Positions 52,015-60,418 of a stretch of 64,000 nucleotides of DNA are shown here, piece after piece. Below the pieces are notes generated by a model that was given only the letters and a program-made list of their open reading frames with translations, did not search any database and was not told where the DNA came from. Every line of letters begins with the position of its first letter. The first letter of the stretch is position 1. The DNA comes from JAVVEW01 sp032251045. Its GTDB lineage: Bacteria > Pseudomonadota > Gammaproteobacteria > Methylococcales > Methylomonadaceae. The translations under genes and the position numbers were made by a program. Location of the stretch: NCBI GenBank assembly GCA_032251045.1, contig JAVVEW010000004.1:1-64000 (forward strand), read 5' to 3'.

Positions 52015-52569
52015 TCAAAAGCGCTGGCGGGTTAAAACATCACGAACGTAATACAGCGCTGCCAGTGAACGCGCTTCGCTGCATTCGCCACTTTGCAGCA
52101 ACTCAAATGCCTGATCGAGCGGCCAGGGCACCACCTCCAAGGGTTCAGGCTCATCGCCGGCCAGTTTTTCCGGGTACAAGTCTGAGGCCAGGATAATTTG
52201 TGTTTCATGCTGTAAATACCCCGGTGCCAGAGAAAATGCACCTAAGTGCTCAAGATACCGTGCACCCATGCCCACTTCTTCTTTTAATTCACGATTAGCG
52301 GCTTCTACAAAGGTTTCCCCGGCCTCGACTCGACCTTTCGGAAAGCCCAGTTCATAACGTTCAAAACCCACCACATACTCACGCACCAACAACACATGCG
52401 CGGCGTCCGGCATCGCCACTACCAACACCGCGCCATGCGAACGACCACGGCTCAAGCGCTCGTAAGTCCGCGTCTGGCCATTGGCAAAGCGCAAATCCAA
52501 CGCCTCGATACTAAATAACTGGCTTTGCGCGACCAAACGTTTGGCGACAATCGTGGGTTTTGTTGGCAT
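52015..52569 (-). CDS. nudE: ADP-compounds hydrolase NudE
   Basis: 184 aa Nudix hydrolase. The Nudix box is complete (GRVEAGETFVEAANRELKEEVGM) near residues 79-101. Before it, LLVREYVVGFERYELGFPKG matches NudE, which hydrolyses ADP-ribose, Ap3A and NADH. Length is close to E. coli NudE. It ends 57 nt from the PilZ gene, convergently, and lies 18 nt after rhlB on the same strand. Confidence 0.92.
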   Translation of the reverse strand: MPTKPTIVAKRLVAQSQLFSIEALDLRFANGQTRTYERLSRGRSHGAVLVVAMPDAAHVLLVREYVVGFERYELGFPKGRVEAGETFVEAANRELKEEVGMGARYLEHLGAFSLAPGYLQHETQIILASDLYPEKLAGDEPEPLEVVPWPLDQAFELLQSGECSEARSLAALYYVRDVLTRQRF

Positions 52570-52587
52570 CAGGGACTCAGCATGGCG

Positions 52588-53805
52588 TCAGGCTGGTAAG
52601 GGAGGGCTGTCTTGAGCTTCGCCGTCAGCACGGTCAGGTGCTTCAAGCAGTGTCGCCTCGATTGGCAAGACCGGAATGCGTGCGCCGATATAGGTCTCGA
52701 TTTCCGGCATGGAATAGGCATACTGCTCACAGACAAAACTGATGGCATCGCCCGATGCGCCAAAACGCGCCGTCCGGCCAATGCGGTGTACATAATCCTC
52801 TACATCCTGAGGCAGGTCATAATTGAGAACATGAGACACCTGGGGAATATGCAGGCCGCGTGCGGCAACGTCGGTGGCAATCATAATATTAGCCTGGCCT
52901 TTTTGAAAACGCGCCAGCAGCGCCTCACGTTTGCTTTGCAGGACATCGCCACTGAGCACAATTACCTTGAATCCTCTCGCTTGCAGCGCCTCGAACAAAC
53001 GCGACGCCACCACTTTGGTGTTGACAAAAATAATCGCCCGCTCAGGCCGCTCAGCGTTCAGCAACCCCAATAGCAAAGGCAATTTTTGTTCATTGGCCGG
53101 GCAATAGGCACGTTGCCGAACCGCTTCTGCGGTCACCGTCTCAGACTCCACCTTAACCATCACCGGCTGGTTCATGTATTCGTAAGCCAATTCGGTTACC
53201 CGGTAGGACAAGGTGGCTGAAAACAGTAAATTCAGGCGCGCTTCCCGTGGTGGCATTTGTTTCAGTAAGAACCGGATGTCACGAATAAAGCCCAAGTCAA
53301 ACATGCGATCCGCCTCATCCATGACCACGGCCTGGATGCGGCTGAAATTGAGTTTCTTTTGTCTGACAAAATCAATCACCCGGCCGGGCGTGCCGATGAG
53401 CAGATCGATAGGGTTTTTCAGCGCCTTTTCCTGCGCCTCGTAATCCACGCCACCGTAAATCAAGGCCAGGTTAAAGCCCAGCCCTTTGCCTAAGGTCAGC
53501 GCGTCTTTATGGATTTGCAGCGCCAGCTCACGCGTCGGCGCCAACACCAAGGCACGCGGCCCATGCGAGCCTGGGCTGTTCAGCAGGCGCTGGAAAACCG
53601 CGACTAAAAAAGCGCCGGTTTTGCCGGTACCGGTTTGCGCCTGACCGGCCACATCGCGATCACGCAAGGCAATCGGCAGTGTGCGTTCCTGAATGGGCGT
53701 ACAGTGACTGAAACCTGCGTTGTTCAAGCTCTGCACAATAGCCGTGGACAGTTCCAGATTGGCAAACAAGGTTTGCGTTAAATGCGTCTTCGTTTCCATC
53801 TTCAT
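52588..53805 (-). CDS. rhlB: DEAD-box RNA helicase (RhlB-type)
   Basis: 405 aa with motif Q (FSHCTPIQERTLP), motif I AQTGTGKT, DEAD (VVMDEADRMFD), SAT (LFSATL) and motif VI HRIGRTARFG. Position is diagnostic: divergent from trxA and close to rho, as rhlB-trxA-rho in many gammaproteobacteria. RhlB assists the RNA degradosome. The C-terminal tail after motif VI is short and acidic, without the long basic tail of RhlE. Confidence 0.9.
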   Translation of the reverse strand: MKMETKTHLTQTLFANLELSTAIVQSLNNAGFSHCTPIQERTLPIALRDRDVAGQAQTGTGKTGAFLVAVFQRLLNSPGSHGPRALVLAPTRELALQIHKDALTLGKGLGFNLALIYGGVDYEAQEKALKNPIDLLIGTPGRVIDFVRQKKLNFSRIQAVVMDEADRMFDLGFIRDIRFLLKQMPPREARLNLLFSATLSYRVTELAYEYMNQPVMVKVESETVTAEAVRQRAYCPANEQKLPLLLGLLNAERPERAIIFVNTKVVASRLFEALQARGFKVIVLSGDVLQSKREALLARFQKGQANIMIATDVAARGLHIPQVSHVLNYDLPQDVEDYVHRIGRTARFGASGDAISFVCEQYAYSMPEIETYIGARIPVLPIEATLLEAPDRADGEAQDSPPLPA

Positions 53806-53896
53806 AGCATAACAAAAAAAACTACGGCTTCGGAAAATTCATTGACAAACCCAATACCCCCCCCTATAGTCGAGACTTTGTCCAACGGAGAAAGAC

Positions 53897-54223
53897 GTGA
53901 GCGAAGCAGTTAGGCATATTTCCGATAGCGAGTTTGAAGCGCAAGTTCTTCAGGCTGATGTTCCTGTTCTGGTCGATTATTGGGCGGAATGGTGTGGGCC
54001 TTGTCGCATGATTGCCCCTGTTCTGGATGAAATTGCCAAAGAATACGGCGATCGCCTGGAAGTCGTCAAAATCAACGTCGATGAAAACCCGCAAACACCG
54101 CAAAATTATGGCGTTCGCGGCATTCCCACGCTGATGTTATTCAAAAACGGGGAAATTGAAGGCACCAAGGTCGGCGCCTTAAGCAAATCGCAGCTGACCA
54201 GCTTCATCGATAGCTACCTGTAA
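53897..54223 (+). CDS. trxA: Thioredoxin 1 (TrxA)
   Basis: 108 aa from a GTG start. Active site WCGPC (DYWAEWCGPCRMIAPV) and cis-Pro GIPTLMLF are present; the length matches E. coli TrxA. A cytoplasmic disulfide reductase. Lies between rhlB (divergent) and rho, the conserved arrangement. Confidence 0.96.
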   Translation: MSEAVRHISDSEFEAQVLQADVPVLVDYWAEWCGPCRMIAPVLDEIAKEYGDRLEVVKINVDENPQTPQNYGVRGIPTLMLFKNGEIEGTKVGALSKSQLTSFIDSYL

Positions 54224-54435
54224 ATCGCTTTCAAAGGCCGGCTCCCGCTCACCTGAATAACCCTTGAGGCGCAAATGCGTACTCTGAGAACGGTGATCCG
54301 GCCTGTCTTTATGGACTCAGGCTAGAGCCTTACGCTATAATCCGCGCAGCCCTCCGAACTCCCCCAATCCAATCCCTTAAGTCACATCCCGGCAGACCGT
54401 TCGGTGCCTGTCATCATTCGTTATCCACAAAAAAC

Positions 54436-55692
54436 ATGAATTTAACCGAGTTAAAACTCAAGCAAGCCAGTGAACTCATTGAAATAGCTGAATCCTTAGG
54501 CCTTGAAAACATGGCCCGCACCCGCAAACAGGATTTGATTTTCGCCATTCTGAAAAAACAAGCCAAAAGCGGCGAAGATATCTACGGTGATGGCGTTCTG
54601 GAAATTCTGCAAGACGGATTTGGTTTCTTACGCACGCCGGGATGCTCGTATCTGGCCGGGCCTGATGATATTTATGTCTCACCCAGCCAGATACGGCGCT
54701 TTAACTTAAGAACCGGCGACACGGTCAGCGGAAAAATCCGCCCACCCAAAGAATCCGAGCGTTATTTTGCCATGCTCAAGGTGCAGGAAATCAACTACGA
54801 GGCGCCGGAAAACACCAAAAACAAAATCCTCTTCACCAACCTGACACCGCTGTTTCCCAATCAACGCTATCGCCTAGAACAAGGCAACGGCACCAGCGAA
54901 GACCTGACAGGCCGCATTATCGACCTGATCGCCCCCATCGGCAAAGGCCAGCGCGGTTTGATCGTGTCACCGCCTAAAGCCGGCAAAACCATGATTCTGC
55001 AAAATCTTGCACACTCCATCGCGGAAAGCAATCCCGAGTGCTACCTGATCGTTCTGTTGATTGACGAACGCCCCGAAGAAGTCACCGAAATGGAGCGTTG
55101 CGTGCGTGGCGAAGTCATTTCCAGCACTTTTGACGAGCCGGCCACCCGGCATGTGCAAGTCGCAGAAATGGTGATTGAAAAAGCAAGACGCTTAGTCGAA
55201 CACAAGCATGATGTGGTGATTCTGCTCGATTCCATCACCCGCTTGGCGCGCGCCTTCAACACGGTTGCACCTTCGTCAGGAAAAATTCTCACCGGCGGCG
55301 TCGATGCCAATGCCCTGGAAAAGCCCAAGCGTTTTTTCGGTGCGGCGCGCAATATCGAAGAAGGCGGCAGCCTGACCATCATCGCTACCGCCTTGATCGA
55401 CACCGGCTCGCGCATGGATGATGTGATTTATGAAGAATTCAAAGGCACCGGCAACATGGAATTGCACTTAGAGCGCAAGCTGGCGGAAAAACGTATTTAT
55501 CCGGCCATCAACATTAACCGCTCGGGTACGCGTCGGGAAGAATATCTGGTGGACAGTGACGAGTTGCAAAAAACCTGGATTTTGCGCAAAATCTTGCAGC
55601 CCATGGATGAAATGGCTGCCTCTGAATTTGTGCTTGGCAAACTAAAGGACTTCAAAACCAATGCCGAGTTTTTTGAATCCATGAAACGCTAA
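54436..55692 (+). CDS. rho: Transcription termination factor Rho
   Basis: 418 aa. N-terminal Rho-N helices (MNLTELKLKQASELIEIAE), RNA-binding CSD with DGFGFLRTPGCSYLAGPDDIYVS, and hexameric ATPase with Walker A PPKAGKTM and VVILLDSITRLARAFNTV. GERGL-type loop and Q-loop residues look intact. The 212-nt leader upstream (54224-54435) contains a TATAAT near 54336, a possible -10, and probably hosts Rho autoregulation. Confidence 0.97.
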   Translation: MNLTELKLKQASELIEIAESLGLENMARTRKQDLIFAILKKQAKSGEDIYGDGVLEILQDGFGFLRTPGCSYLAGPDDIYVSPSQIRRFNLRTGDTVSGKIRPPKESERYFAMLKVQEINYEAPENTKNKILFTNLTPLFPNQRYRLEQGNGTSEDLTGRIIDLIAPIGKGQRGLIVSPPKAGKTMILQNLAHSIAESNPECYLIVLLIDERPEEVTEMERCVRGEVISSTFDEPATRHVQVAEMVIEKARRLVEHKHDVVILLDSITRLARAFNTVAPSSGKILTGGVDANALEKPKRFFGAARNIEEGGSLTIIATALIDTGSRMDDVIYEEFKGTGNMELHLERKLAEKRIYPAININRSGTRREEYLVDSDELQKTWILRKILQPMDEMAASEFVLGKLKDFKTNAEFFESMKR

Positions 55693-55700
55693 GGGCCGGT

Positions 55701-55913
55701 ATGGCTTATCGTGAATATAAAGTATTGACTGTGGTTGAAGGCGGTTTGGGCACCATCTTTCTGGGCGCTTCGGGACTGCCGATCAAAAAACTGGAAGCTG
55801 TGTTAAACCGGGAAGCGGCGGACGGCTGGACGTTGGTTTTTCAGGTCATCGAACAAAAGCGCTTCATATTGTTCTGGAAGCGGGAAACCATCATTATCAC
55901 TCTGGCGCGTTAA
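55701..55913 (+). CDS. DUF4177-type small protein
   Basis: 70 aa: MAYREYKVLTVVEGG, then KKLEAVLNREAADGWTLVFQV and a basic end KRETIIITLAR, the DUF4177 pattern (a small alpha/beta fold). It starts 8 nt after the rho stop and may be cotranscribed. No function is known. Confidence 0.75.
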   Translation: MAYREYKVLTVVEGGLGTIFLGASGLPIKKLEAVLNREAADGWTLVFQVIEQKRFILFWKRETIIITLAR

Positions 55914-55923
55914 CCGCCCTGCC

Positions 55924-56316
55924 ATGCTCGACAGTGCTCAGGTCGAACAACAAGAGGAGCGGCTCCGGCAACACATCCGGGCACTGCCCGACGCGCAACG
56001 CCTGGAGTTCTTCCGCCTGCTCGAACCGCGACTGAAAGACCCCGACACCTACGCGGCGCTGAATTTTGTTTTTATCGCCGGTTTGCATCATTTCTATCTG
56101 GGACGCTGGTGGCTGGGTATTATGGACTTAACCTTATTCTGGGGCGGTATGTCGCTCTGGTTTCTAGGGCTGACCGGCATTGGTATGACGCTAGTGTTCG
56201 CGGTCATGTTATTCGAGTCCATACAACTGCTGCGCTCACAAATCATCGTTAAAGACTTCAACAATCGCCTGATGGACAGGCTTTATAAAACACTGTCCAA
56301 GCACGCTGGCCGCTAA
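55924..56316 (+). CDS. TM2-domain membrane protein
   Basis: 130 aa. A soluble, highly charged N-terminus (about 1-40) is followed by two membrane helices in TM2-like arrangement (FIAGLHHFYLGRWWLGIMDL and MTLVFAVMLFESIQLL) and a basic C-terminus. The H-F-Y-L-G-R segment is the TM2 signature. It lies 10 nt after the DUF4177 gene. The role is unknown. Confidence 0.8.
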   Translation: MLDSAQVEQQEERLRQHIRALPDAQRLEFFRLLEPRLKDPDTYAALNFVFIAGLHHFYLGRWWLGIMDLTLFWGGMSLWFLGLTGIGMTLVFAVMLFESIQLLRSQIIVKDFNNRLMDRLYKTLSKHAGR

Positions 56317-56513
56317 TTCTTTGCGCGTTCACTGTTTTGGCCTGCCGGCCTCCCTTTGCCAAAGAAGGCTGGGGGTTTTTTCAGGCAGTGAAGGTGACAC
56401 CCGTCTGCCCGCTTCAGCCTGCGCGGCTTTGGCGAAAATCCTGAACGTCTGCACTCAAATCACAAAAACTGCTATAGTTTTCATGCGTCTTAACTTACAC
56501 GAGGATGAAGTTT

Positions 56514-56918
56514 ATGAGCTGGACTCCTGAAACCCTGGCGGAAATCCTGGGCGGTAAAACTGATTATGCGGTCGAGGCGGAAAGCAGCACCGTACTGCGC
56601 ATCAGTAACCCCGAAGGCATCGATGCCTATATAGCCCTAAGTGGCGAACAGATTCTGATTGAATCATTACTGTTTGCCAAAGCGCAGGTGAAAAATCCGG
56701 CCGCGCTGAACGAGGATATTCTGAAAACCCATCACACCTTTCCATTAACCGCGATTGCCATCAACAGCATCGATGGCGAAGATTATTATCTGGCCTTCGG
56801 CGCCCTGTCTACCGAATCGTCAGCGGAAAACATCGTGCTGGAAATCGATTATTTGTTCCGCAATGTGGAGGCCTTTTTAGAGGCCTATCAAGAACATTTG
56901 AACCTGGAGGTGGCCTGA
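56514..56918 (+). CDS. yjfI: DUF2170 protein (YjfI-like)
   Basis: 134 aa from the ATG at 56514, with GAGGATGAAG upstream. It opens MSWTPETLAEILGGK and matches DUF2170: ESSTVLRISNPEGIDAYIALS and LEIDYLFRNVEAFLEAYQEH. First gene of an operon equivalent to E. coli yjfI-yjfJ-yjfK-yjfL-yjfM-yjfC. Its stop overlaps the next start (TGATG). No enzymatic motif is apparent. Confidence 0.87.
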   Translation: MSWTPETLAEILGGKTDYAVEAESSTVLRISNPEGIDAYIALSGEQILIESLLFAKAQVKNPAALNEDILKTHHTFPLTAIAINSIDGEDYYLAFGALSTESSAENIVLEIDYLFRNVEAFLEAYQEHLNLEVA

Positions 56919-57661
56919 TGAGTGTCTGGAGTAAATTGATTACCGCGATCAAAGGCGGTGCTAACGAGGCGGCGGAAGCTGTGGCTGACAGTCAGGCGCT
57001 GAGGATACTTGACCAGGAAATCCGCGAAGCGAAAGATGAACTGCGCAAATCCGATCATGCCTTAACGCAAATCATGGCCAAGCGCAAACTGGCCGAACAA
57101 AAAGCCGCCAGCCTGAGCCAGTCGATTCAGGAATACGAAGCGCACGCCCGCAAAGCCGCGGCCACCGATCAGCAACTGGCCCTGGAATGTGCGCAAAAAG
57201 TGGTTGATCTGCGCGGCCAGCTCGATGCCGAGCAAAATTATCTGAACCAGTTCAAGCGATCGGAATTGACCCTGCGCGGCAAGATCAGCCAGGCCAAAAC
57301 CAATGTCAAGCGCATGGAACAACAAGTGGATATGGTCAAAGCCACCGAATCGGTGCAAAAAGCCCAGGTCGCGGTGTCTTCCCGCCATATCGGCGCATCC
57401 AGTCGCATGAAAACCGCCGCCGAATCGTTGCAGCGAATTCAGGATAAACAAAAACAGCGCGCCGCCGAACTCGATGCGGCCGAAGAGCTGGCCAGCCTGG
57501 AGTCAGGTTCGTCACTGGAGGCCAGGCTGTTGGCTGCCGGTATCAGCGGCTCAGGCAGTAACAGCAATGCCGATGCCGAGCTGGCGCGTATTTTAGGTCA
57601 CGACAGTCCGAAACTGATTGGCCAGGACGACGCGATCAATGTTCCTCATAAAACATCTTAA
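56918..57661 (+). CDS. yjfJ: PspA/IM30-family protein (YjfJ-like)
   Basis: 247 aa, mostly coiled coil: SQALRILDQEIREAKDELRKSDHALTQIMAKRKLAEQ and long heptads to about residue 190. Then a Ser/Gly/Asn-rich hinge and a short C-terminal tail (ELARILGHDSPKL). PspA proteins are bacterial ESCRT-III-like membrane-remodelling and stress proteins. It is coupled on both sides: its start overlaps yjfI, and its end overlaps the ion channel gene. Confidence 0.9.
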   Translation: MSVWSKLITAIKGGANEAAEAVADSQALRILDQEIREAKDELRKSDHALTQIMAKRKLAEQKAASLSQSIQEYEAHARKAAATDQQLALECAQKVVDLRGQLDAEQNYLNQFKRSELTLRGKISQAKTNVKRMEQQVDMVKATESVQKAQVAVSSRHIGASSRMKTAAESLQRIQDKQKQRAAELDAAEELASLESGSSLEARLLAAGISGSGSNSNADAELARILGHDSPKLIGQDDAINVPHKTS

Positions 57662-58691
57662 ACGTTTACTGCTCAGAAATTTTATGGAGCTGCGGGCGCA
57701 AACTATTGCGCTCGCGGTACTGGCTTATATTGGTGCTTGCTATGCCTTGCTGTTTTACAGCGGCGAGCGGGCGCTGATGCAAATTCCCGATTTTTTCTAC
57801 TGGCTGGTGGTAACCGCCTCTACCGTAGGCTATGGCGATTTCGCGCCAGAGACCGATGCCGGCAAGCTAAGCGTCATTTTGTTCGTTATCCCGGTCGGCA
57901 TCAGTCTATTCGCCTTGATTATCGGCCGGGCGGCCGTGTTGATGAACCGGTTCTGGAAAAAAGGAGTCTTGGGCATGCACCCATTGAATCTATCCGATCA
58001 TATTCTGGTTCTGGGCTGGAATGATGCGCGCACCCTGCGCCTGTTGCGCCTGCTGATCCGCGAACAGCAGGGTGAGGCCGTGATCAAACCGGTGGCGCTA
58101 TGCGTGACTGAACTACTCGAAAATCCCTTGCCGGGTGAAATCGAATTCGTCAAGGCCGAGGACTACCAACACGACCCGGACTTGAACCGGGCGTGCATTG
58201 ATAGCGCGGCGATCATCATTATCGACATGCCGGAAGACGACAAAACCCTGGCTGCGGCGCTGTATTGCCACAGTCGCAACCCGAACGCGCATCTGATTGC
58301 CTATTTTCACGATCAGAACCTGAGTCGCTTGCTCAAGCATCATTGCCCGACAGCCGAGTGTATGCCGTCGCTGGATCTTGAGCTGTTAGCCAAGTCCGCG
58401 CTCAACCCCGGCTCTAGTGTCTTGCATCAGGATTTACTCAATGTCGAAACCGGGATGAGCCAATATGCCATTCGTTATCCTGAAAACGCGCCCCAGCGCA
58501 CGGTTAATGATTTGTTCCTGACCCTGAAAACGGAATTTGACGCCATACTGATTGCCATCACTGCGGAACCGGGACAGGTTTCGCTCAACCCGCCGCTGCA
58601 TCAGCTCATAACCTGCGGCGCCATCATTTACTATATTGCCGATGAGCGCATCGACGGCAAAACCTGGGAGGCATTTTGTGTTCGGTCTTAA
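57639..58691 (+). CDS. Two-helix K+ channel with RCK-like regulatory domain
   Basis: 350 aa from the ATG at 57639 (overlapping yjfJ by 23 nt). Transmembrane helices at about 20-40 and 75-100 flank a pore helix and the selectivity filter TVGYGDF, the K+ signature. The rest is a soluble Rossmann-like domain (HILVLGWNDARTLRLLRLL, FVKAEDYQHDPDL), resembling TrkA-N/RCK gating domains, with a further C-terminal part. E. coli yjf operons lack this gene, so it is an addition to the module, between the PspA-like and DUF2491 genes. Confidence 0.9.
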   Translation: MFLIKHLKRLLLRNFMELRAQTIALAVLAYIGACYALLFYSGERALMQIPDFFYWLVVTASTVGYGDFAPETDAGKLSVILFVIPVGISLFALIIGRAAVLMNRFWKKGVLGMHPLNLSDHILVLGWNDARTLRLLRLLIREQQGEAVIKPVALCVTELLENPLPGEIEFVKAEDYQHDPDLNRACIDSAAIIIIDMPEDDKTLAAALYCHSRNPNAHLIAYFHDQNLSRLLKHHCPTAECMPSLDLELLAKSALNPGSSVLHQDLLNVETGMSQYAIRYPENAPQRTVNDLFLTLKTEFDAILIAITAEPGQVSLNPPLHQLITCGAIIYYIADERIDGKTWEAFCVRS

Positions 58692-59331
58692 ATCCCTGTT
58701 TACTAAAGACAATGCCGAAGAAGTATCAAAAGCACCTGAAATCATTGGCCTGCGTCTGAATGGCGCGTTCGAACTGGATGACCTCAAACTGAAGCTGATC
58801 GAGCCGGAACTGGTTTTCGAAGGCGCCGCCCGTACCCAGTTCATTCAGGCGGTGGGAGAGGTCAAGCTGGATCAGACCACCACCGTGCTCCGGTTTTATA
58901 CCGACGATGACGGCTTTATTCAGATTCTGGTTAACGGCAGCTTGGACGAGCAAAACATTGACGATGTCAAGCTATGGTATTTTTACCAAACTCAATCTGT
59001 CGCCAGTCAGCAAGAGTGGGATAAGGTGCTGAACAGCGTCATCAGCCAGCCGCACTTTGAACTGGAAGGGCGTCGCTTCGAGCGCATCTGGGCCAGTGCC
59101 GGCGATAACAGCCCACCGATTGCCATGACCGAGAAAACCTACACCGATGGTGATAAAAAAACTCAAACCGACCAATTTGTCATGCTCTATGGCCGACAAG
59201 TCAGTGCCGATCTGGATGAGTTTTTGTTGCTGGCCGGCGAGGAAAAAATTATCGATAACCGGGCTGACCGCTGCCTGGTCATTTCCACCGGCATCAATTT
59301 ACGCCCGGCCGATATCACCATTATTGGCTGA
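58678..59331 (+). CDS. yjfK: DUF2491 protein (YjfK-like)
   Basis: 217 aa from the GTG at 58678, with GGGAGG 5 nt upstream, overlapping the channel gene. The DUF2491 pattern is present: EIIGLRLNGAFELDDLKL, VLRFYTDDDGFIQIL and YGRQVSADLDEFLL. It is acidic with no membrane segment. It is always found with the yjfIJLM genes. An earlier in-frame ATG at 58636 lies inside the channel gene. Confidence 0.87.
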   Translation: MFGLKSLFTKDNAEEVSKAPEIIGLRLNGAFELDDLKLKLIEPELVFEGAARTQFIQAVGEVKLDQTTTVLRFYTDDDGFIQILVNGSLDEQNIDDVKLWYFYQTQSVASQQEWDKVLNSVISQPHFELEGRRFERIWASAGDNSPPIAMTEKTYTDGDKKTQTDQFVMLYGRQVSADLDEFLLLAGEEKIIDNRADRCLVISTGINLRPADITIIG

Positions 59332-59361
59332 CTTTTATCCTGACCTTGCTTGGAGGCCTTT

Positions 59362-59778
59362 GTGGATCACATCATTGAGTCGTTGTTGGGGCTCGCGCCG
59401 TTTGCACAATATTTTTTCTCATCCCTGGCGCTGTTACTGATTTTTAAGTGGGTTTATATTTTGGTCACGCCGCACGATGAATGGAAACTGGTCAAAGAAG
59501 ATAACAATGTCGCGGCGGCGGCGGCGCTGGTTGGCTCGTTCATCGGTTTCAGCCTGGCCTTGGCCAGCGCTGCGCAAAATTCGGTGTCACTGATCGACTT
59601 CTGGCTGTGGGCCACGGTCGCCTTGCTGGCGCAAATCATAGCGTTTTTAATCATCCGCTTTGTGTTCATTCCCAAAATCAGCCAACGTATCGAAAACAAC
59701 GAATTGTCATCCGGCTTGATTCTGGGCGGTTTTTCCATTGCGGTCGGTATTCTCAATGGCGCTTGCATGACGTATTAA
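59362..59778 (+). CDS. yjfL: DUF350 membrane protein (YjfL-like)
   Basis: 138 aa with four hydrophobic helices. GTG start at 59362, GGAGG 5 nt upstream. The DUF350 motif pattern AAAAALVGSFIGFSLALASA and GLILGGFSIAVGILNGACMTY is clear. The family is thought to be a small membrane component of PspA-linked modules. The upstream TTG at 59350 lies across the ribosome-binding site and was rejected. Confidence 0.88.
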   Translation: MDHIIESLLGLAPFAQYFFSSLALLLIFKWVYILVTPHDEWKLVKEDNNVAAAAALVGSFIGFSLALASAAQNSVSLIDFWLWATVALLAQIIAFLIIRFVFIPKISQRIENNELSSGLILGGFSIAVGILNGACMTY

Positions 59779-59788
59779 GGAGGGGCTG

Positions 59789-60418
59789 ATGAAACGCACG
59801 CAATCGATCAATCTGGCGCGAATGCGCAAGCCGGGCACCACGTTCTTACTCAAACCCCTGGCCCTTGCGGTATTGTCGGCAACGTTAAGTGGCTGCGGCG
59901 ACAGCCAGGAAGCGAAAATCTATAACTCGCTGGAAGACTGCAGGCGCGAACTGCCTGATGCACCCGAACAATGCGAGAAAGCCTACCAAGACGCTTTGGT
60001 CAAGGCTCGGGAAACCGCACCCAAATTCAATAGCCGCAACGCCTGTGAAGCCGAGTTTGGTTTAGGCATGTGCGACACCTACCGCAACTCATCTGGAGGT
60101 AACTGGTTCATGCCCGCCATGGCCGGTTTCATGCTGGGCCGGGCGCTGGATAACTCAGGTAGCAATTACTACCGCAATCAACCGGTGTTTACTTCCCGGG
60201 CACGCCGCTCGCCGGTTTATGATAAATGGGTTACTGCCGATGGCCGGCGCTATGGCGATACCTCCAGGCGCCGCGTGCTCACCGGCAACAAAACCTTCAA
60301 GCCGAAACCGAAAGTCACTACCACCCGGTCACGCGGTGGCTTTGGCTCAAGCTCAGTCGCTAAATCCTCCTGGGGACGTTCCAGCTGGGGTGGCAAACGC
60401 TCAAGCTGGGGTGGTTGA
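59789..60418 (+). CDS. yjfM: DUF1190 lipoprotein (YjfM-like)
   Basis: 209 aa. A lipoprotein signal ends in LSGC (Cys about residue 36), then the DUF1190 region (LEDCRRELPDAPEQCEKAYQDAL, CEAEFGLGMCDTY) with paired Cys. The C-terminus is low-complexity, Ser/Gly/Trp/Arg-rich with repeated SSWGG units. It overlaps the ATP-grasp gene (TGATG). The cysteine-paired domain faces the periplasm or outer leaflet. Confidence 0.87.
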   Translation: MKRTQSINLARMRKPGTTFLLKPLALAVLSATLSGCGDSQEAKIYNSLEDCRRELPDAPEQCEKAYQDALVKARETAPKFNSRNACEAEFGLGMCDTYRNSSGGNWFMPAMAGFMLGRALDNSGSNYYRNQPVFTSRARRSPVYDKWVTADGRRYGDTSRRRVLTGNKTFKPKPKVTTTRSRGGFGSSSVAKSSWGRSSWGGKRSSWGG